From NCBI RefSeq assembly GCF_003205205.1, contig NZ_QJRL01000001.1, forward strand, positions 124,001 through 188,000: 64,000 bases of DNA, read 5' to 3'. Positions 26,820 to 37,359 of this stretch are shown one piece after another. Under the pieces are notes generated by a model, which saw only the letters and a program-made list of their open reading frames with translations, searched no databases and had not been told where the DNA came from. How positions within the stretch are numbered: position 1 is the first letter of the stretch; each line of letters starts with the position of its first letter. The DNA is from Pseudomonas sp. LB-090624 (GTDB lineage Bacteria > Pseudomonadota > Gammaproteobacteria > Pseudomonadales > Pseudomonadaceae). A program made the position numbers and the translations under genes.

Positions 26820-29555
26820 ATGTTTGCGCCTTTGTTAAAAAAACTTTTTGGAAGCAAGAACGAGCGTGAAGTCAAACGCATGCTCAAGACGGTAAGTATC
26901 GTCAATGCCTTCGAAGAGAAGATGGTGGCCCTCTCCGACGAGCAACTGCGGGGCAAGACCGCAGAGTTCAAGGAGCGTCTGGCCAAAGGCGAGACACTGG
27001 ACCAATTGCTGCCCGAAGCCTTCGCCGTGGCCCGTGAAGCCGGCAAGCGTGTGATGGGCATGCGCCACTTCGACGTGCAGCTGATCGGCGGCATGACCCT
27101 GCACGAGGGCATGATCGCAGAAATGCGTACCGGCGAAGGCAAGACCTTGGTCGGTACCCTGGCGGTGTACCTCAACGCACTGTCCGGCAAGGGCGTGCAC
27201 GTGGTCACCGTGAACGACTACCTGGCCCGTCGTGACGCCAACTGGATGCGCCCGCTGTACGAGTTCCTCGGCCTGTCGGTCGGCATCGTCTCGGCCTTCC
27301 AGCCGCCTGAAGAAAAGCGCGCCGCCTATGCGTCCGACATCACCTACGGCACCAACAACGAATTCGGTTTCGACTACCTGCGCGACAACATGGCGTTCAG
27401 CCAGGACGAGAAATTCCAGCGTGAGCTGAATTTCGCCGTGATCGACGAAGTCGACTCCATCCTCATCGACGAAGCGCGTACCCCGCTGATCATTTCCGGC
27501 CAGGCCGAGGACAGCTCCAAGCTGTACATCGAGATCAACCGCCTGATCCCGCGCCTGACCCAGCACATCGAAGAGGTCGAAGGCCAGGTCACCCAGGAAG
27601 GCCACTTCACCATCGACGAGAAGAGCCGCCAGGTCGAGCTGAACGAAGCCGGTCACCAGTTCATCGAAGAGATGCTGACCCAGGCCGGCTTGCTGGCGGA
27701 AGGCGAGAGCCTGTACTCGGCACACAATCTGGGCCTGCTGACCCATGTCTACGCCGGCCTGCGTGCGCACAAGCTGTTCCACCGCAACATCGAATACATC
27801 GTCCAGGACGGCCAGGTCCTGCTGATCGACGAGCATACCGGCCGCACCATGCCGGGCCGTCGCTTGTCCGAAGGCCTGCACCAGGCTATCGAGGCGAAGG
27901 AAAACCTGAATATCCAGGCCGAGAGCCAGACCCTGGCTTCGACCACCTTCCAGAACTATTTCCGCCTGTACACCAAGCTGTCCGGCATGACCGGTACCGC
28001 CGACACCGAAGCGTTCGAGTTCCAGTCGATCTACGCCCTCAACGTCATGGTCATTCCGCCGAACAAGCCATTGGCGCGTAAAGACTTCAACGACCTGGTG
28101 TACCTGACCGCCGACGAGAAATACGCCGCGATCATCGCCGATATCAAGGAAAGCATGAAGCAGGGCCGGCCGATCCTGGTGGGTACTGCCACGATCGAAA
28201 CTTCCGAGCACATGTCGAACCTGCTGAAGAAGGAAGGCATCGACCACAAGGTACTGAACGCCAAGTACCACGAGAAGGAAGCCGAGATCATCGCGCAAGC
28301 CGGCGCCCCGGGTGCGCTGACCATCGCTACCAACATGGCAGGCCGTGGTACCGACATCCTGCTGGGGGGTAACTGGGAAGCCGAAGTGGCCGCGCTGGAA
28401 AGCCCGACTGCCGAGCAGATCGCCCAGATCAAGGCCGACTGGCAGAAGCGTCACCAGCAGGTGATCGAAGCCGGTGGTCTGCACGTGATCGCTTCCGAGC
28501 GCCACGAATCGCGCCGTATCGACAACCAGTTGCGTGGCCGCTCCGGCCGTCAGGGCGACCCGGGTTCCAGCCGCTTCTACCTGTCGCTGGAAGACAGCCT
28601 GATGCGCATCTTTGCCTCTGACCGGGTGAAGAACTTCATGAAGGCCCTGGGCATGCAGTCGGGCGAGGCCATCGAGCACCGCATGGTCACCAACGCCATC
28701 GAGAAAGCCCAGCGCAAGGTCGAAGGCCGCAACTTCGACATCCGCAAGCAGTTGCTTGAATACGATGACGTGGCCAACGAGCAGCGCAAGGTGATCTACC
28801 ACATGCGCAACAGCCTGCTGGCCGCCGAGAACATCGGCGACACCATCGTCGAATTCCGTCAGGAAGTCCTGGACGCTACCATCAGCCAGCACATTCCGCC
28901 GCAATCGCTGCCCGAGCAGTGGGACGTGGCCGGCCTGGAAGCTTCCCTGGCCAGCGATTTCGCCATGAAACTGCCTATCCAGCAGTGGCTCGACGAGGAC
29001 GATCACCTCTACGAAGAAACCCTGCGCGAGAAGCTGCTGAGCGAGATCACCACCGCCTACACCGAGAAGGAAGACCAGGCCGGCATCGACGCCCTGCGTA
29101 CCTTCGAGAAGCAGATCCTGCTGCGCGTGCTGGACGACCTGTGGAAAGACCACCTGTCGACCATGGACCACCTGCGTCATGGTATTCACCTGCGCGGCTA
29201 TGCGCAGAAGAACCCGAAACAGGAGTACAAGCGCGAGTCGTTCAGCCTGTTCCAGGAGCTGCTGGAGTCGATCAAGCGCGACACCATCCGCGTGCTGTCG
29301 CACGTCCAGGTTCGTCGCGAAGACCCGGCCGAAGAAGAAGCCCGCCTGCGTCGCGAAGCCGAGGAGCTGGCCAGCCGCATGCAGTTCCAGCACGCCGCCG
29401 CCCCTGGCCTGGAGAGCGAGCAACTGAGCGAGGAGGGTGCCGAAGTGGCAGTTGCCTCGGCGCCGGTGCGCAACGACCTGAAGCTGGGCCGCAACGAGCC
29501 GTGCTGGTGTGGTTCGGGCAAGAAGTTCAAGCATTGCCATGGTCAGATCGAGTGA
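26820..29555 (+). CDS. secA: Protein translocase ATPase SecA
   Basis: A 911-residue motor that drives preproteins through SecYEG. Walker A TGEGKT (104-109), DEAD-type [21 protein letters not shown], the preprotein cross-linking domain, second nucleotide-binding fold ([15 protein letters not shown]), helical scaffold/wing domains and the C-terminal zinc site C895-x-C897...C906-H907 that also binds SecB. The frame is open from 26736 upstream, but ATG 26820 ([16 protein letters not shown]) is the normal start. Length close to E. coli SecA (901). Promoter discussed at 26632. Confidence 0.97.
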   Translation: MFAPLLKKLFGSKNEREVKRMLKTVSIVNAFEEKMVALSDEQLRGKTAEFKERLAKGETLDQLLPEAFAVAREAGKRVMGMRHFDVQLIGGMTLHEGMIAEMRTGEGKTLVGTLAVYLNALSGKGVHVVTVNDYLARRDANWMRPLYEFLGLSVGIVSAFQPPEEKRAAYASDITYGTNNEFGFDYLRDNMAFSQDEKFQRELNFAVIDEVDSILIDEARTPLIISGQAEDSSKLYIEINRLIPRLTQHIEEVEGQVTQEGHFTIDEKSRQVELNEAGHQFIEEMLTQAGLLAEGESLYSAHNLGLLTHVYAGLRAHKLFHRNIEYIVQDGQVLLIDEHTGRTMPGRRLSEGLHQAIEAKENLNIQAESQTLASTTFQNYFRLYTKLSGMTGTADTEAFEFQSIYALNVMVIPPNKPLARKDFNDLVYLTADEKYAAIIADIKESMKQGRPILVGTATIETSEHMSNLLKKEGIDHKVLNAKYHEKEAEIIAQAGAPGALTIATNMAGRGTDILLGGNWEAEVAALESPTAEQIAQIKADWQKRHQQVIEAGGLHVIASERHESRRIDNQLRGRSGRQGDPGSSRFYLSLEDSLMRIFASDRVKNFMKALGMQSGEAIEHRMVTNAIEKAQRKVEGRNFDIRKQLLEYDDVANEQRKVIYHMRNSLLAAENIGDTIVEFRQEVLDATISQHIPPQSLPEQWDVAGLEASLASDFAMKLPIQQWLDEDDHLYEETLREKLLSEITTAYTEKEDQAGIDALRTFEKQILLRVLDDLWKDHLSTMDHLRHGIHLRGYAQKNPKQEYKRESFSLFQELLESIKRDTIRVLSHVQVRREDPAEEEARLRREAEELASRMQFQHAAAPGLESEQLSEEGAEVAVASAPVRNDLKLGRNEPCWCGSGKKFKHCHGQIE

Positions 29556-29602
29556 TCTGATTCACTCGCTGTAACGTGACAAATCGGGGGCCGCTGTGCG
29601 GC

Positions 29603-29692
29603 CCATTCGCGGCACAAGGCCGCTCCCACATGAGCCGCGCCTGCTCTGGAGGTTGCGATGCTCATGTGGGAGCGGCCTTGTGCCGCGAATGG
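29603..29692. repeat. REP pair forming a long inverted repeat (REPIN-like)
   Basis: Two 32-base copies in opposite orientation (29603-29634 and 29661-29692, exact reverse complements; core GTGGGAGCGGCCTTGTGCCGCGAAT) around a 26-base centre. Flanking GGCCGC/GCGGCC stems at 29589-29603 and 29691-29708 extend the structure. It follows secA and may serve as its transcription or mRNA 3' end. Confidence 0.85.
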
Positions 29693-29751
29693 GGCGCGAA
29701 GCGGCCCCGCTTTCCTTCATCATTTCACCGTAATTTCTAGGAGCGCTCTAA

Positions 29752-30969
29752 ATGGCTGTTGGTCTTGGTCCTTTGCCCACCCTGCACCCGGTTCCGGGTT
29801 TTGAACTCGGCATCGCTTCTGCCGGCATCAAGCGCCCAGGGCGCAAGGATGTGGTGGTCATGCGCTGTGCCGAAGGCTCCAGCGTGGCGGGTGTGTTCAC
29901 CCTCAACGCTTTCTGCGCGGCGCCGGTGATCCTGTCCAAGCAGCGCGTACAGGGCACCGTGCGTTACCTGCTGACCAACACCGGCAATGCCAACGCCGGT
30001 ACCGGCGCGCCAGGCCTGGCTGCTGCCGAGCGCACCTGCGCCAAGCTGGCCGAACTGGCTGGCGTGCCTGCCGAGTCGATCTTGCCGTTTTCCACGGGTG
30101 TAATTGGCGAGCCGCTGCCGGTCGAGAAGATCGAAGGCGCGCTGCAGGCCGCCCTGGACAACCTGTCGGAAAACCACTGGGCTGAAGCCGCCACCGGCAT
30201 CATGACCACCGACACCTTGCCCAAGGGCGCCAGCCGCCAGTTCCAGCATGATGGCGTGACCGTTACCGTCACCGGCATCAGCAAGGGTGCAGGCATGATC
30301 CGCCCGAACATGGCCACCATGCTCGGCTACATCGCCACCGACGCCAAGGTTGCCCCCGCGGTGCTCAAGGACCTGATGCTGGACGGTGCCAACAAGTCGT
30401 TCAACCGTATCACCATCGATGGTGATACCTCGACCAACGACTGCTGCATGCTGATCGCCACCGGCAAAGCCAATCTGCCGGAAGTGACCGAAGCCAGCGG
30501 CGCACTGTTCGAAGCGCTGAAAAAGGCCGTGTTCGAAGTGTGCATGGAAGTGGCCCAGGCCATCGTCCGTGACGGCGAAGGCGCGACCAAGTTCGTCACC
30601 GTGCAGGTCAATGGTGGTGGCAACCACCAGGAATGCCTGGACGTCGGTTACGCCGTCGCCCACTCGCCGCTGATCAAGACCGCGCTGTTCGCCTCCGACC
30701 CGAACTGGGGCCGTATCCTCGCTGCCGTTGGCCGTGCCGGTGTGCCAGAGCTGGATGTGAGCCTGATCGACGTGTACCTCGACAACGTGTGCATCGCCAG
30801 CCAGGGCGGCCGTAGCCCTAGCTACACCGAGGCGCAGGGTTCGGCAGTGATGGCTCAGGAAGAGATTACCATCCGTATCGAACTGGGCCGTGGCCAGTGC
30901 AGCGAAACCATCTGGACTACCGACCTGTCCCACGAGTACGTGAAGATCAACGCCGAGTACCGTACCTGA
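29752..30969 (+). CDS. argJ: Bifunctional ornithine acetyltransferase / N-acetylglutamate synthase
   Basis: A 405-residue arginine-biosynthesis enzyme that recycles the acetyl group from N-acetylornithine to glutamate. It is made as a precursor that cleaves itself before the nucleophilic threonine; the site MATML puts the cut at Ala188/Thr189, with the upstream [14 protein letters not shown] and GGDTSTND-like [11 protein letters not shown] region. A TAGGAGCG site precedes the ATG. It lies between secA and the mutT gene; REP elements flank it on both sides, which suggests monocistronic transcription. Confidence 0.95.
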   Translation: MAVGLGPLPTLHPVPGFELGIASAGIKRPGRKDVVVMRCAEGSSVAGVFTLNAFCAAPVILSKQRVQGTVRYLLTNTGNANAGTGAPGLAAAERTCAKLAELAGVPAESILPFSTGVIGEPLPVEKIEGALQAALDNLSENHWAEAATGIMTTDTLPKGASRQFQHDGVTVTVTGISKGAGMIRPNMATMLGYIATDAKVAPAVLKDLMLDGANKSFNRITIDGDTSTNDCCMLIATGKANLPEVTEASGALFEALKKAVFEVCMEVAQAIVRDGEGATKFVTVQVNGGGNHQECLDVGYAVAHSPLIKTALFASDPNWGRILAAVGRAGVPELDVSLIDVYLDNVCIASQGGRSPSYTEAQGSAVMAQEEITIRIELGRGQCSETIWTTDLSHEYVKINAEYRT

Positions 30970-30985
30970 TTCAGGCTGGGCATCC

Positions 30986-31027
30986 TGTGGGAGCGGCCTT
31001 GCGTCGCGAAGGGCTGCGAAGCAGCCC
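30986..31027. repeat. Single REP element after argJ
   Basis: TGTGGGAGCGGCCTTGCGTCGCGAA, the same core as the element after secA, followed by a GGGCTGC-GAA-GCAGCCC hairpin (31011-31027) with no T-run. Confidence 0.75.
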
Positions 31028-31056
31028 TGACTTACTCAAACCAATGGAGCCGAACC

Positions 31057-31134
31057 ATGAGCTATTACCTGATCATCGGCGACAAGCTGCACGCCTCCTG
31101 GTTGCAAGCTGGCCTGGGGGAGTGTGAAGTGTGA
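31057..31134 (+). pseudogene. Probable remnant of a glutathione S-transferase gene (first ~15 codons)
   Basis: A 25-codon frame, MSYYLIIGDKLHASWLQAG..., opens with what looks like the first beta strand and active-site loop of a GST (GSTs often begin with a LIIGDK/NK...SSWS pattern), then runs out of similarity after about residue 15 and stops in the GTGA start of the mutT gene. It keeps an ATG and GGAGC upstream. I read it as a deletion relic whose 5' end survived; it could still be translated and couple translation into mutT. Short length makes the assignment tentative. Confidence 0.45.
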
Positions 31135-32075
31135 AACGGATTCATGTAGTAGCGGCCGTCATTCGTGGCGCGGATGGCCGCATCTTGATTGCGCGGCGTG
31201 CCGATACCCAGCACCAGGGCGGCCTGTGGGAGTTCCCCGGCGGCAAGCTGGAGGAGGGCGAAAGCGTCGAAGCGGCGCTGACGCGCGAGTTGCGTGAAGA
31301 GTTGGGTATCGAGGTAAGCCGTTCGCGTGCGCTGATCAAGGTCAGCCATGACTACCCGGACAAACAGGTGCTGCTGGATGTGCGCGAAGTCGAGGCGTTC
31401 ACTGGCGAGCCGCATGGCGCCGAAGGCCAGCCGCTGGCGTGGGTGGCCCCGCGCGATTTGCCGCAATACGAATTCCCTGAGGCCAACACGCCGATCGTGG
31501 CTGCCGCGCGTTTGCCGGACCAGTACCTGATCACCCCGGATGGCCTGGAAGTACCGCAGATGCTCAAGGGCATTCAGAAGGCGGTGGCCAACGGCATTCG
31601 CCTGATCCAGTTGCGTGCCCCGGACATGTATGACCCCAAGTACCGCGACGTGGCGGTGGATGCGGTGGGGCTGTGTGCGGGCAAGGCGCAGCTGATGCTC
31701 AAGGGGCCGCTGGAGTGGCTGGGGGATTTCCCGGCTGCCGGTTGGCACCTGACGGCAGCGCAACTGCGCAAGTATGCCGCCAAGGGCCGGCCGTTCCCCA
31801 AGGAGCGTTGGTTGGCAGCATCCTGCCACAGTGCCGAGGAGCTGGCGCTGGCAGAGCAGATGGGTGTGGACTTTGTCACCTTGTCGCCGGTGCAGGCAAC
31901 CCAGACGCATCCCGAGGCGGTGCCTCTGGGGTGGGATGCGGCGCAGCGTTTGATTGCGGGGTTCAGCAAGCCGGTCTATCTGCTGGGTGGGGTAGGGCCG
32001 GGTGAGCGCGAGCAGGCCTGGGAGGCTGGGGCGCAAGGGGTAGCCGGAATTCGGGCGTTCTGGCCTGAGTCATGA
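31131..32075 (+). CDS. mutT: Nudix hydrolase MutT fused to a ThiE-like domain
   Basis: A 314-residue fusion. Residues 1-130 are a MutT-type Nudix domain with a full Nudix box (residues 38-60, G-x5-E-x7-RELREELGI) likely to clean 8-oxo-dGTP from the nucleotide pool. Residues about 140-314 resemble thiamine-phosphate synthase (YLITPD, IQLRAPD, HLTAAQ, GVDFVTLSPVQATQTH, GGVGPGE) but the REK-type lysine and GQxD residues of active ThiE are replaced, so this half is probably not a working ThiE. GTG start overlaps the relic frame (GTGA); the alternative internal starts would cut the Nudix domain. Confidence 0.9.
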   Translation: MKRIHVVAAVIRGADGRILIARRADTQHQGGLWEFPGGKLEEGESVEAALTRELREELGIEVSRSRALIKVSHDYPDKQVLLDVREVEAFTGEPHGAEGQPLAWVAPRDLPQYEFPEANTPIVAAARLPDQYLITPDGLEVPQMLKGIQKAVANGIRLIQLRAPDMYDPKYRDVAVDAVGLCAGKAQLMLKGPLEWLGDFPAAGWHLTAAQLRKYAAKGRPFPKERWLAASCHSAEELALAEQMGVDFVTLSPVQATQTHPEAVPLGWDAAQRLIAGFSKPVYLLGGVGPGEREQAWEAGAQGVAGIRAFWPES

Positions 32076-32107
32076 GTGATAGGGGCCGCAAAGCGGCCCC
32101 AGAATCA

Positions 32108-32674
32108 TCAGCCCTGCGCTTTCTCGGCAGGCTGCCACAAAACCTCAGCCACGCCCTGCCGCCGCCCAATGATCCGCGCTGCCACAAACAGCAGATCAGA
32201 CAGCCGGTTGATATAGGCCAGCCCAACCCCCTCCAGCGGCTCTACGGCATTCAACTGCTGACACCGCCGTTCGGCACTGCGTGCCAGGCTGCGGCACACA
32301 TGCGCCTGGGCCACCAGCATCGAGCCACTGGGCAGGATGAAGTTCTTCAACGGCCCCAGCTCTTCGTTCCACACATCGATAGCGGCCTCCAGTCGCTCTA
32401 CCTCCGCCTGGTTCAACGCCTGGTAGCTGGGCATGGCCAGTTCCCCACCCAAATCGAACAAGCGGTGCTGACAGGGTGCAAGCACGCAGCTCACCTCATC
32501 CAGCCCATGCTCGGCCAGGCCTGCCAGCAGCACGCCCAGCTGGCTGTTCAGGCTGTCCACTTCGCCAATCGCTTCGATCCGTGGGTGGTCCTTGGCCACC
32601 CGGCGGCCATCGCCCAACCCGGTTTCGCCCTTGTCACCGGTGCGGGTGTAGATCTTTGACAGGCGGTAGCCCAT
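32108..32674 (-). CDS. Cob(I)alamin adenosyltransferase, PduO type
   Basis: A 188-residue ATP:cob(I)alamin adenosyltransferase that makes adenosylcobalamin. N-terminal ATP loop YTRTGDKGETGLGDG (about residues 9-23), central DSLNSQLG, FILPSGSMLVAQAHVCRSLARSAERR and INRLSDLLFVAAR, all typical of the PduO/MMAB fold. ATG 32674 is fixed by similarity; the open frame extends upstream only into the kinase gene. It follows the sensor kinase with one base between stop and start, so the two are cotranscribed and probably coupled. Confidence 0.92.
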   Translation of the reverse strand: MGYRLSKIYTRTGDKGETGLGDGRRVAKDHPRIEAIGEVDSLNSQLGVLLAGLAEHGLDEVSCVLAPCQHRLFDLGGELAMPSYQALNQAEVERLEAAIDVWNEELGPLKNFILPSGSMLVAQAHVCRSLARSAERRCQQLNAVEPLEGVGLAYINRLSDLLFVAARIIGRRQGVAEVLWQPAEKAQG

Positions 32675-32675
32675 G

Positions 32676-34706
32676 TCACTTCTCCATTTTTGTCGGCACC
32701 GCTGCTGTAGGCGGGCCAAGGGGCAGGCGCAGGGTAAAGCAGGTGCCCTGGCCGGGAGTGGAATGCACTTCCATCTGCCCTTTGTGGTTGTTGGTGATGA
32801 TGAAGTACGAGACCGAGAGGCCCAGACCGGTGCCCTGGCCGATTTCCTTGGTGGTGAAGAACGGCTCGAAGGTGCGCTTGCGCACCGCTTCGGGCATGCC
32901 CACACCGTTGTCCTCGACCTGGATTTCCGCCCATGGCGGGTTCAGCCGCGTACGTAGGGTGATACGCCCCGGCTCGCTCGGTTGTGGGCGCAGGTGAATG
33001 GCCTGGGCGGCGTTCTTCAGCAAATTGAGCAGCACTTGTTCCAGCTCGTTGGCCGTGCAGGGCACCGGCCCGAGCTCGGGGTCGAACTGGCGCACGATGG
33101 CCTGGCCCTTGAAGTCGAAACCGATGGCCAGGTCGAAGTCGTTGCCGGCAATTTCCACTGCCTGGTCAATCAGTGCCGGCAGCTCGCAGGGCACCAGCTG
33201 ACGGTTGCTGCGGCGGCTGAAGCTGAGCATGTGGGTAACGATCTTCGCCGCCCGGGCTCCGGCTTGCTGGATACCGTCGAGCAGCTGCGGTACCTCGCGG
33301 CTGTCCAGGTAGCGGTTGACCGTGGCCAGGTCGATACCCAGCTCTTCGGCTTGTTCCTGATTGCGCGGCAGCTCGTTCGACAGGCGCCGGCGGATGTTCT
33401 GCACATTGTGCAGAATGGCGCCGAGCGGATTGTTGATTTCGTGGGCCATGCCGGCTGCCAGGCCACCGACCGAGAGCATTTTCTCCGACTGCACCATCAT
33501 TTCTTCCAGTGACAGGCGCTGGGTAATGTCGTCGATACGAATGACCACGCCGCGCCCGCCGCCGCCGGTCAGCGGGTAGAAGGTGAGGGCGTAGTGGCGC
33601 AGGTCATCGCCCTTGGCCCAGGTCACCCGCTCGATTTTCGCCACCCGGTGCTTTTCCACGGTTTCCTTCAGCTGCGGCAGGAACGGCTTGAGCGGTTCGA
33701 AGGCGATGAACACCGGCTGGTTCAGCGCTTCATCCAGCGGCGTGCCGGAAAGCACCGTGGCCTCATGGTTCCACTGCGTGACATAGAGCTGTTCGTCAAG
33801 GGCGATCAGCGCCGATGGCATTGAGTCGATGATGCTGTTGAGGTAATTCTGAAAGCCGGTGAGCTTTTTCTCGATCTTGCTGCGCACCTGTACTTCCAGC
33901 TCCAGTTTGCGGTTGGTGTGGCGGGTTTCCTCGGCCAGGCCCTGGGCCTGGTCATAGGCATCCTGGAACTCGTCACGGGCGCGCTTGAGCTGCTGCTCCC
34001 GGGCTTCGATACGCGACAGCATGGTGTTGAAAGCCTCGGCCAGGCTGCCGATTTCATCGTCGTTGCCGCGCCGGGCGCGCAGGGCGTAGCTCTCCTCACG
34101 GGTCACCTGGCGGCTGAGCTCTTCCAGCTGATTGATGGGCTGGGTGATCAGGCGCTTGATCTGCCGGGCGATGACAATCCACAGCAGGATACTGAACACC
34201 AGGATCCCCAGGCTGGCACTGAGGGTACCGGTGTAGAACGCCGTGGGCAGTTCGCTGCTGGCCACCAGCAGCAGGTGTGCAGGTGGGTTGGCGTCGCGCG
34301 GGATGCGGATCAGCTGGGTGCTGCGAAACTCCATGAGGCGCCAGCCGTCGATGTTGTGAAAGCGCTTGGGCATGGCCAGCGGCTCGCCATGCTGCAACTG
34401 CGCCAGCATGCGGCCATCGCCGCCATAGACGGCGGCAGCGCGCAGCGGCGTGTAGCTGTCCAGCTCCTTGAGCAGGGCACTGGCGGTCTCTGGCGTGTCG
34501 CCAGCGCGGGCCGCCAGCTGCGGGTTGGCCACTAGCCGGCCGATGGTCTGCAGGGCCTGTGGGGCCATGCTTTCCTGGGTGATCCAGTAGGCTGCGCTGA
34601 TGAAGGTGAGGTTGGCCACCAGCAGGATGGTCACCAGCAATACCAGCAGGGCCGCCAGCAGCTTCTGCCCGACCGGGAGGTTTTCCAGGCGTTGGCGCAA
34701 GGTCAT
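32676..34706 (-). CDS. Membrane sensor histidine kinase with PAS domain (orphan)
   Basis: A 676-residue kinase: membrane helix (about 15-37), periplasmic sensor domain (about 38-160), second helix (161-181), HAMP (182-240), coiled coil (240-285), PAS (290-400), HisKA with phospho-accepting His422 in AHEINNP, and an HATPase domain with N, G1 and G2 boxes (NLLKNAAQAI, VEDNGVGMP, GTGLGLSVSYFI). No response regulator is encoded nearby. The partner gene is a cobalamin adenosyltransferase one base downstream. Signal and regulator are unknown. Confidence 0.92.
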   Translation of the reverse strand: MTLRQRLENLPVGQKLLAALLVLLVTILLVANLTFISAAYWITQESMAPQALQTIGRLVANPQLAARAGDTPETASALLKELDSYTPLRAAAVYGGDGRMLAQLQHGEPLAMPKRFHNIDGWRLMEFRSTQLIRIPRDANPPAHLLLVASSELPTAFYTGTLSASLGILVFSILLWIVIARQIKRLITQPINQLEELSRQVTREESYALRARRGNDDEIGSLAEAFNTMLSRIEAREQQLKRARDEFQDAYDQAQGLAEETRHTNRKLELEVQVRSKIEKKLTGFQNYLNSIIDSMPSALIALDEQLYVTQWNHEATVLSGTPLDEALNQPVFIAFEPLKPFLPQLKETVEKHRVAKIERVTWAKGDDLRHYALTFYPLTGGGGRGVVIRIDDITQRLSLEEMMVQSEKMLSVGGLAAGMAHEINNPLGAILHNVQNIRRRLSNELPRNQEQAEELGIDLATVNRYLDSREVPQLLDGIQQAGARAAKIVTHMLSFSRRSNRQLVPCELPALIDQAVEIAGNDFDLAIGFDFKGQAIVRQFDPELGPVPCTANELEQVLLNLLKNAAQAIHLRPQPSEPGRITLRTRLNPPWAEIQVEDNGVGMPEAVRKRTFEPFFTTKEIGQGTGLGLSVSYFIITNNHKGQMEVHSTPGQGTCFTLRLPLGPPTAAVPTKMEK

Positions 34707-34744
34707 GGGCTAGGCAATGTCCATATCCGGTTCAAGGGGCTGCG

Positions 34745-35704
<960 letters not shown>

Positions 35705-35713
35705 TCAAACCCA

Positions 35714-35750
35714 GCGCGCTCCATCTTCAGCCTGAGCGCGCTTTTATTTT
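35714..35750 (+). terminator. Terminator-like hairpin in the yajQ leader
   Basis: GCGCGCT (35714-35720) pairs with AGCGCGC (35735-35741) and is followed by TTTTATTTT. No plus-strand gene lies upstream, so the only transcript it could stop is the yajQ message itself, suggesting a leader attenuator. Confidence 0.55.
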
Positions 35751-35762
35751 GGGAGAACAACC

Positions 35763-36248
35763 ATGCCTTCGTTCGACGTGGTATCGGAACTGGACAAGCA
35801 CGAAGTGCAGAACGCGGTCGACAACGCCATCAAGGATCTGGACCGCCGTTACGACCTCAAGGGTAAGGGCACCTTCGAGTTCAAGGACAAAGAGCAGACC
35901 GTGATGCTCACTGCCGAAGAAGAGTTCCAGCTCGAAGCGATGCTGGAAATCCTGCGCCTCGCGCTGGTCAAGCGCAAGATCGACGTGAAATGCCTGGAAA
36001 CCAAGGATCCGTACGCATCCGGCAAGGAAAAGAAACAGGAAGCCAAGTTCCGCGAAGGCATCGACAAGGACCTGGCCAAGAAAATCGTTGCCACCATCAA
36101 GGATGGCAAGCTGAAAGTGCAGGCCGCTATCCAGGGCGAGCAGGTTCGTGTAACCGGCAAGAAGCGTGACGACCTGCAGGAAGCCATTGCCCTGCTGCGC
36201 ACCAAGGAATTCGACATGCCGCTGCAGTTCAACAACTTCCGCGACTGA
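35763..36248 (+). CDS. yajQ: YajQ family nucleotide-binding protein
   Basis: A 161-residue UPF0234 protein built of two ferredoxin-like halves: [22 protein letters not shown]...RYDLKGK at the start and the final [17 protein letters not shown] typical of the family. Members bind nucleotides; a homologue in Xanthomonas binds cyclic di-GMP and acts with a LysR regulator. No LysR gene is adjacent. GGGAGAACAACC precedes the ATG. The leader carries a terminator-like hairpin. Confidence 0.94.
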   Translation: MPSFDVVSELDKHEVQNAVDNAIKDLDRRYDLKGKGTFEFKDKEQTVMLTAEEEFQLEAMLEILRLALVKRKIDVKCLETKDPYASGKEKKQEAKFREGIDKDLAKKIVATIKDGKLKVQAAIQGEQVRVTGKKRDDLQEAIALLRTKEFDMPLQFNNFRD

Positions 36249-36362
36249 TGCGCGGGCGGGCCGGAACCCCGATGGCCATGTGATGTCCATGGGGGCCGGG
36301 GCTGCGCAAACGCGCGTAGCCTGTTCTACCGTGTACTTGCCGCTCGGCATCAGGAGATGAAT

Positions 36363-37205
36363 ATGGATTTGAACGCTGAAGTCGATCAGCTGGTTCGCCA
36401 ATCGCAAACCTGGATCCCCCTGATCATGGAATACGGCAGCCGTGTGCTGCTGGCGCTGCTGACCCTGGCGGTCGGCTGGTGGATCATCAACAAGGTCAGC
36501 GCCCGCCTGGGCAAGCTGGTGGGCCTGCGCAATGCCGACCTGGCGTTGCAAGGCTTTATCAGCACCTTGGCCAATATCGTCCTCAAGGTGCTGCTGCTGG
36601 TCAGTGTTGCCTCGATGATCGGCATCGAGACCACTTCGTTCGTCGCCGCCATCGGTGCCGCCGGCCTGGCCATCGGTCTGGCCTTGCAGGGCAGCCTGGC
36701 GAATTTTGCCGGCGGGGTGCTGATCCTGATGTTCCGCCCGTTCCGCATTGGTGACTGGATCGAAGCGCAGGGTGTTGCCGGTACCGTCGACAGTATCCAG
36801 ATCTTCCACACCGTGCTGCGCACCGGTGACAACAAGACTGTGATCATGCCTAACGGCAGCCTGTCCAACGGCATCATCACCAACACCAATCGCCAGCCAA
36901 CGCGCAAGGTGGTGTTCGACGTGGGCGTGGACTACGAGGCCGATCTGCAGAAGGCCCGTAACGTGCTGCTGGACTTGGCCAAGGACCCGCGTGTGCTGGC
37001 TGACCCGGCACCCCAGGCCGTGGTGGCGACACTGGGTGACAGCTCGATCACCGTGTCGCTGCGTTTGTGGACCAAGACTTCCGATTACTGGGACGTGATG
37101 TTCATGCTCAATGAGCATGCACGTGACCGGTTGAAGGCCGAAGGCATCGACATTCCGTTCCCTCAGCGGGTGATTCGCGTGGTGCAGGAGACTGCCGTGC
37201 AATAA
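36363..37205 (+). CDS. mscS: Small-conductance mechanosensitive channel, MscS family
   Basis: A 280-residue MscS channel that opens under membrane tension to release solutes during osmotic downshock. Three membrane helices (about residues 18-40, 58-78, 85-115); the pore helix GAAGLAIGLALQGSLANFAGGV has the Gly/Ala packing pattern. The cytoplasmic beta and alpha/beta domains follow (FRPFRIGDWIEAQG, PNGSLSNGIITN). ATG 36357 is also in frame but sits directly on the AGGAG site; ATG 36363 has a proper 6-base spacing and is preferred. Confidence 0.93.
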   Translation: MDLNAEVDQLVRQSQTWIPLIMEYGSRVLLALLTLAVGWWIINKVSARLGKLVGLRNADLALQGFISTLANIVLKVLLLVSVASMIGIETTSFVAAIGAAGLAIGLALQGSLANFAGGVLILMFRPFRIGDWIEAQGVAGTVDSIQIFHTVLRTGDNKTVIMPNGSLSNGIITNTNRQPTRKVVFDVGVDYEADLQKARNVLLDLAKDPRVLADPAPQAVVATLGDSSITVSLRLWTKTSDYWDVMFMLNEHARDRLKAEGIDIPFPQRVIRVVQETAVQ

Positions 37206-37214
37206 GCCTGCAGG

Positions 37215-37285
37215 AAAACGGGGCCGCTTTAGGCCTCATCGCTGGCTTACCGGCGATGGGGCGTGAAGCGGCCCCGTTTTTTTTT
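37215..37285 (+). terminator. Terminator formed by a REP-like palindrome after mscS
   Basis: Arms CGGGGCCGCTT (37219-37229) and AAGCGGCCCCG (37266-37276) enclose an inner hairpin; nine T follow and four A precede. Confidence 0.85.
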
Positions 37286-37359
37286 ACACTTGTTCACAGC
37301 AAAAAAACGCCATTTCTGGCATATAGCCTGACCCTGCCTGCCACACCCGATACGCCATC

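Noticed and set aside
26835..29540. 901-codon minus-strand frame opposite secA
   Set aside because: Mirror frame of a strongly codon-biased gene; no recognisable protein features.
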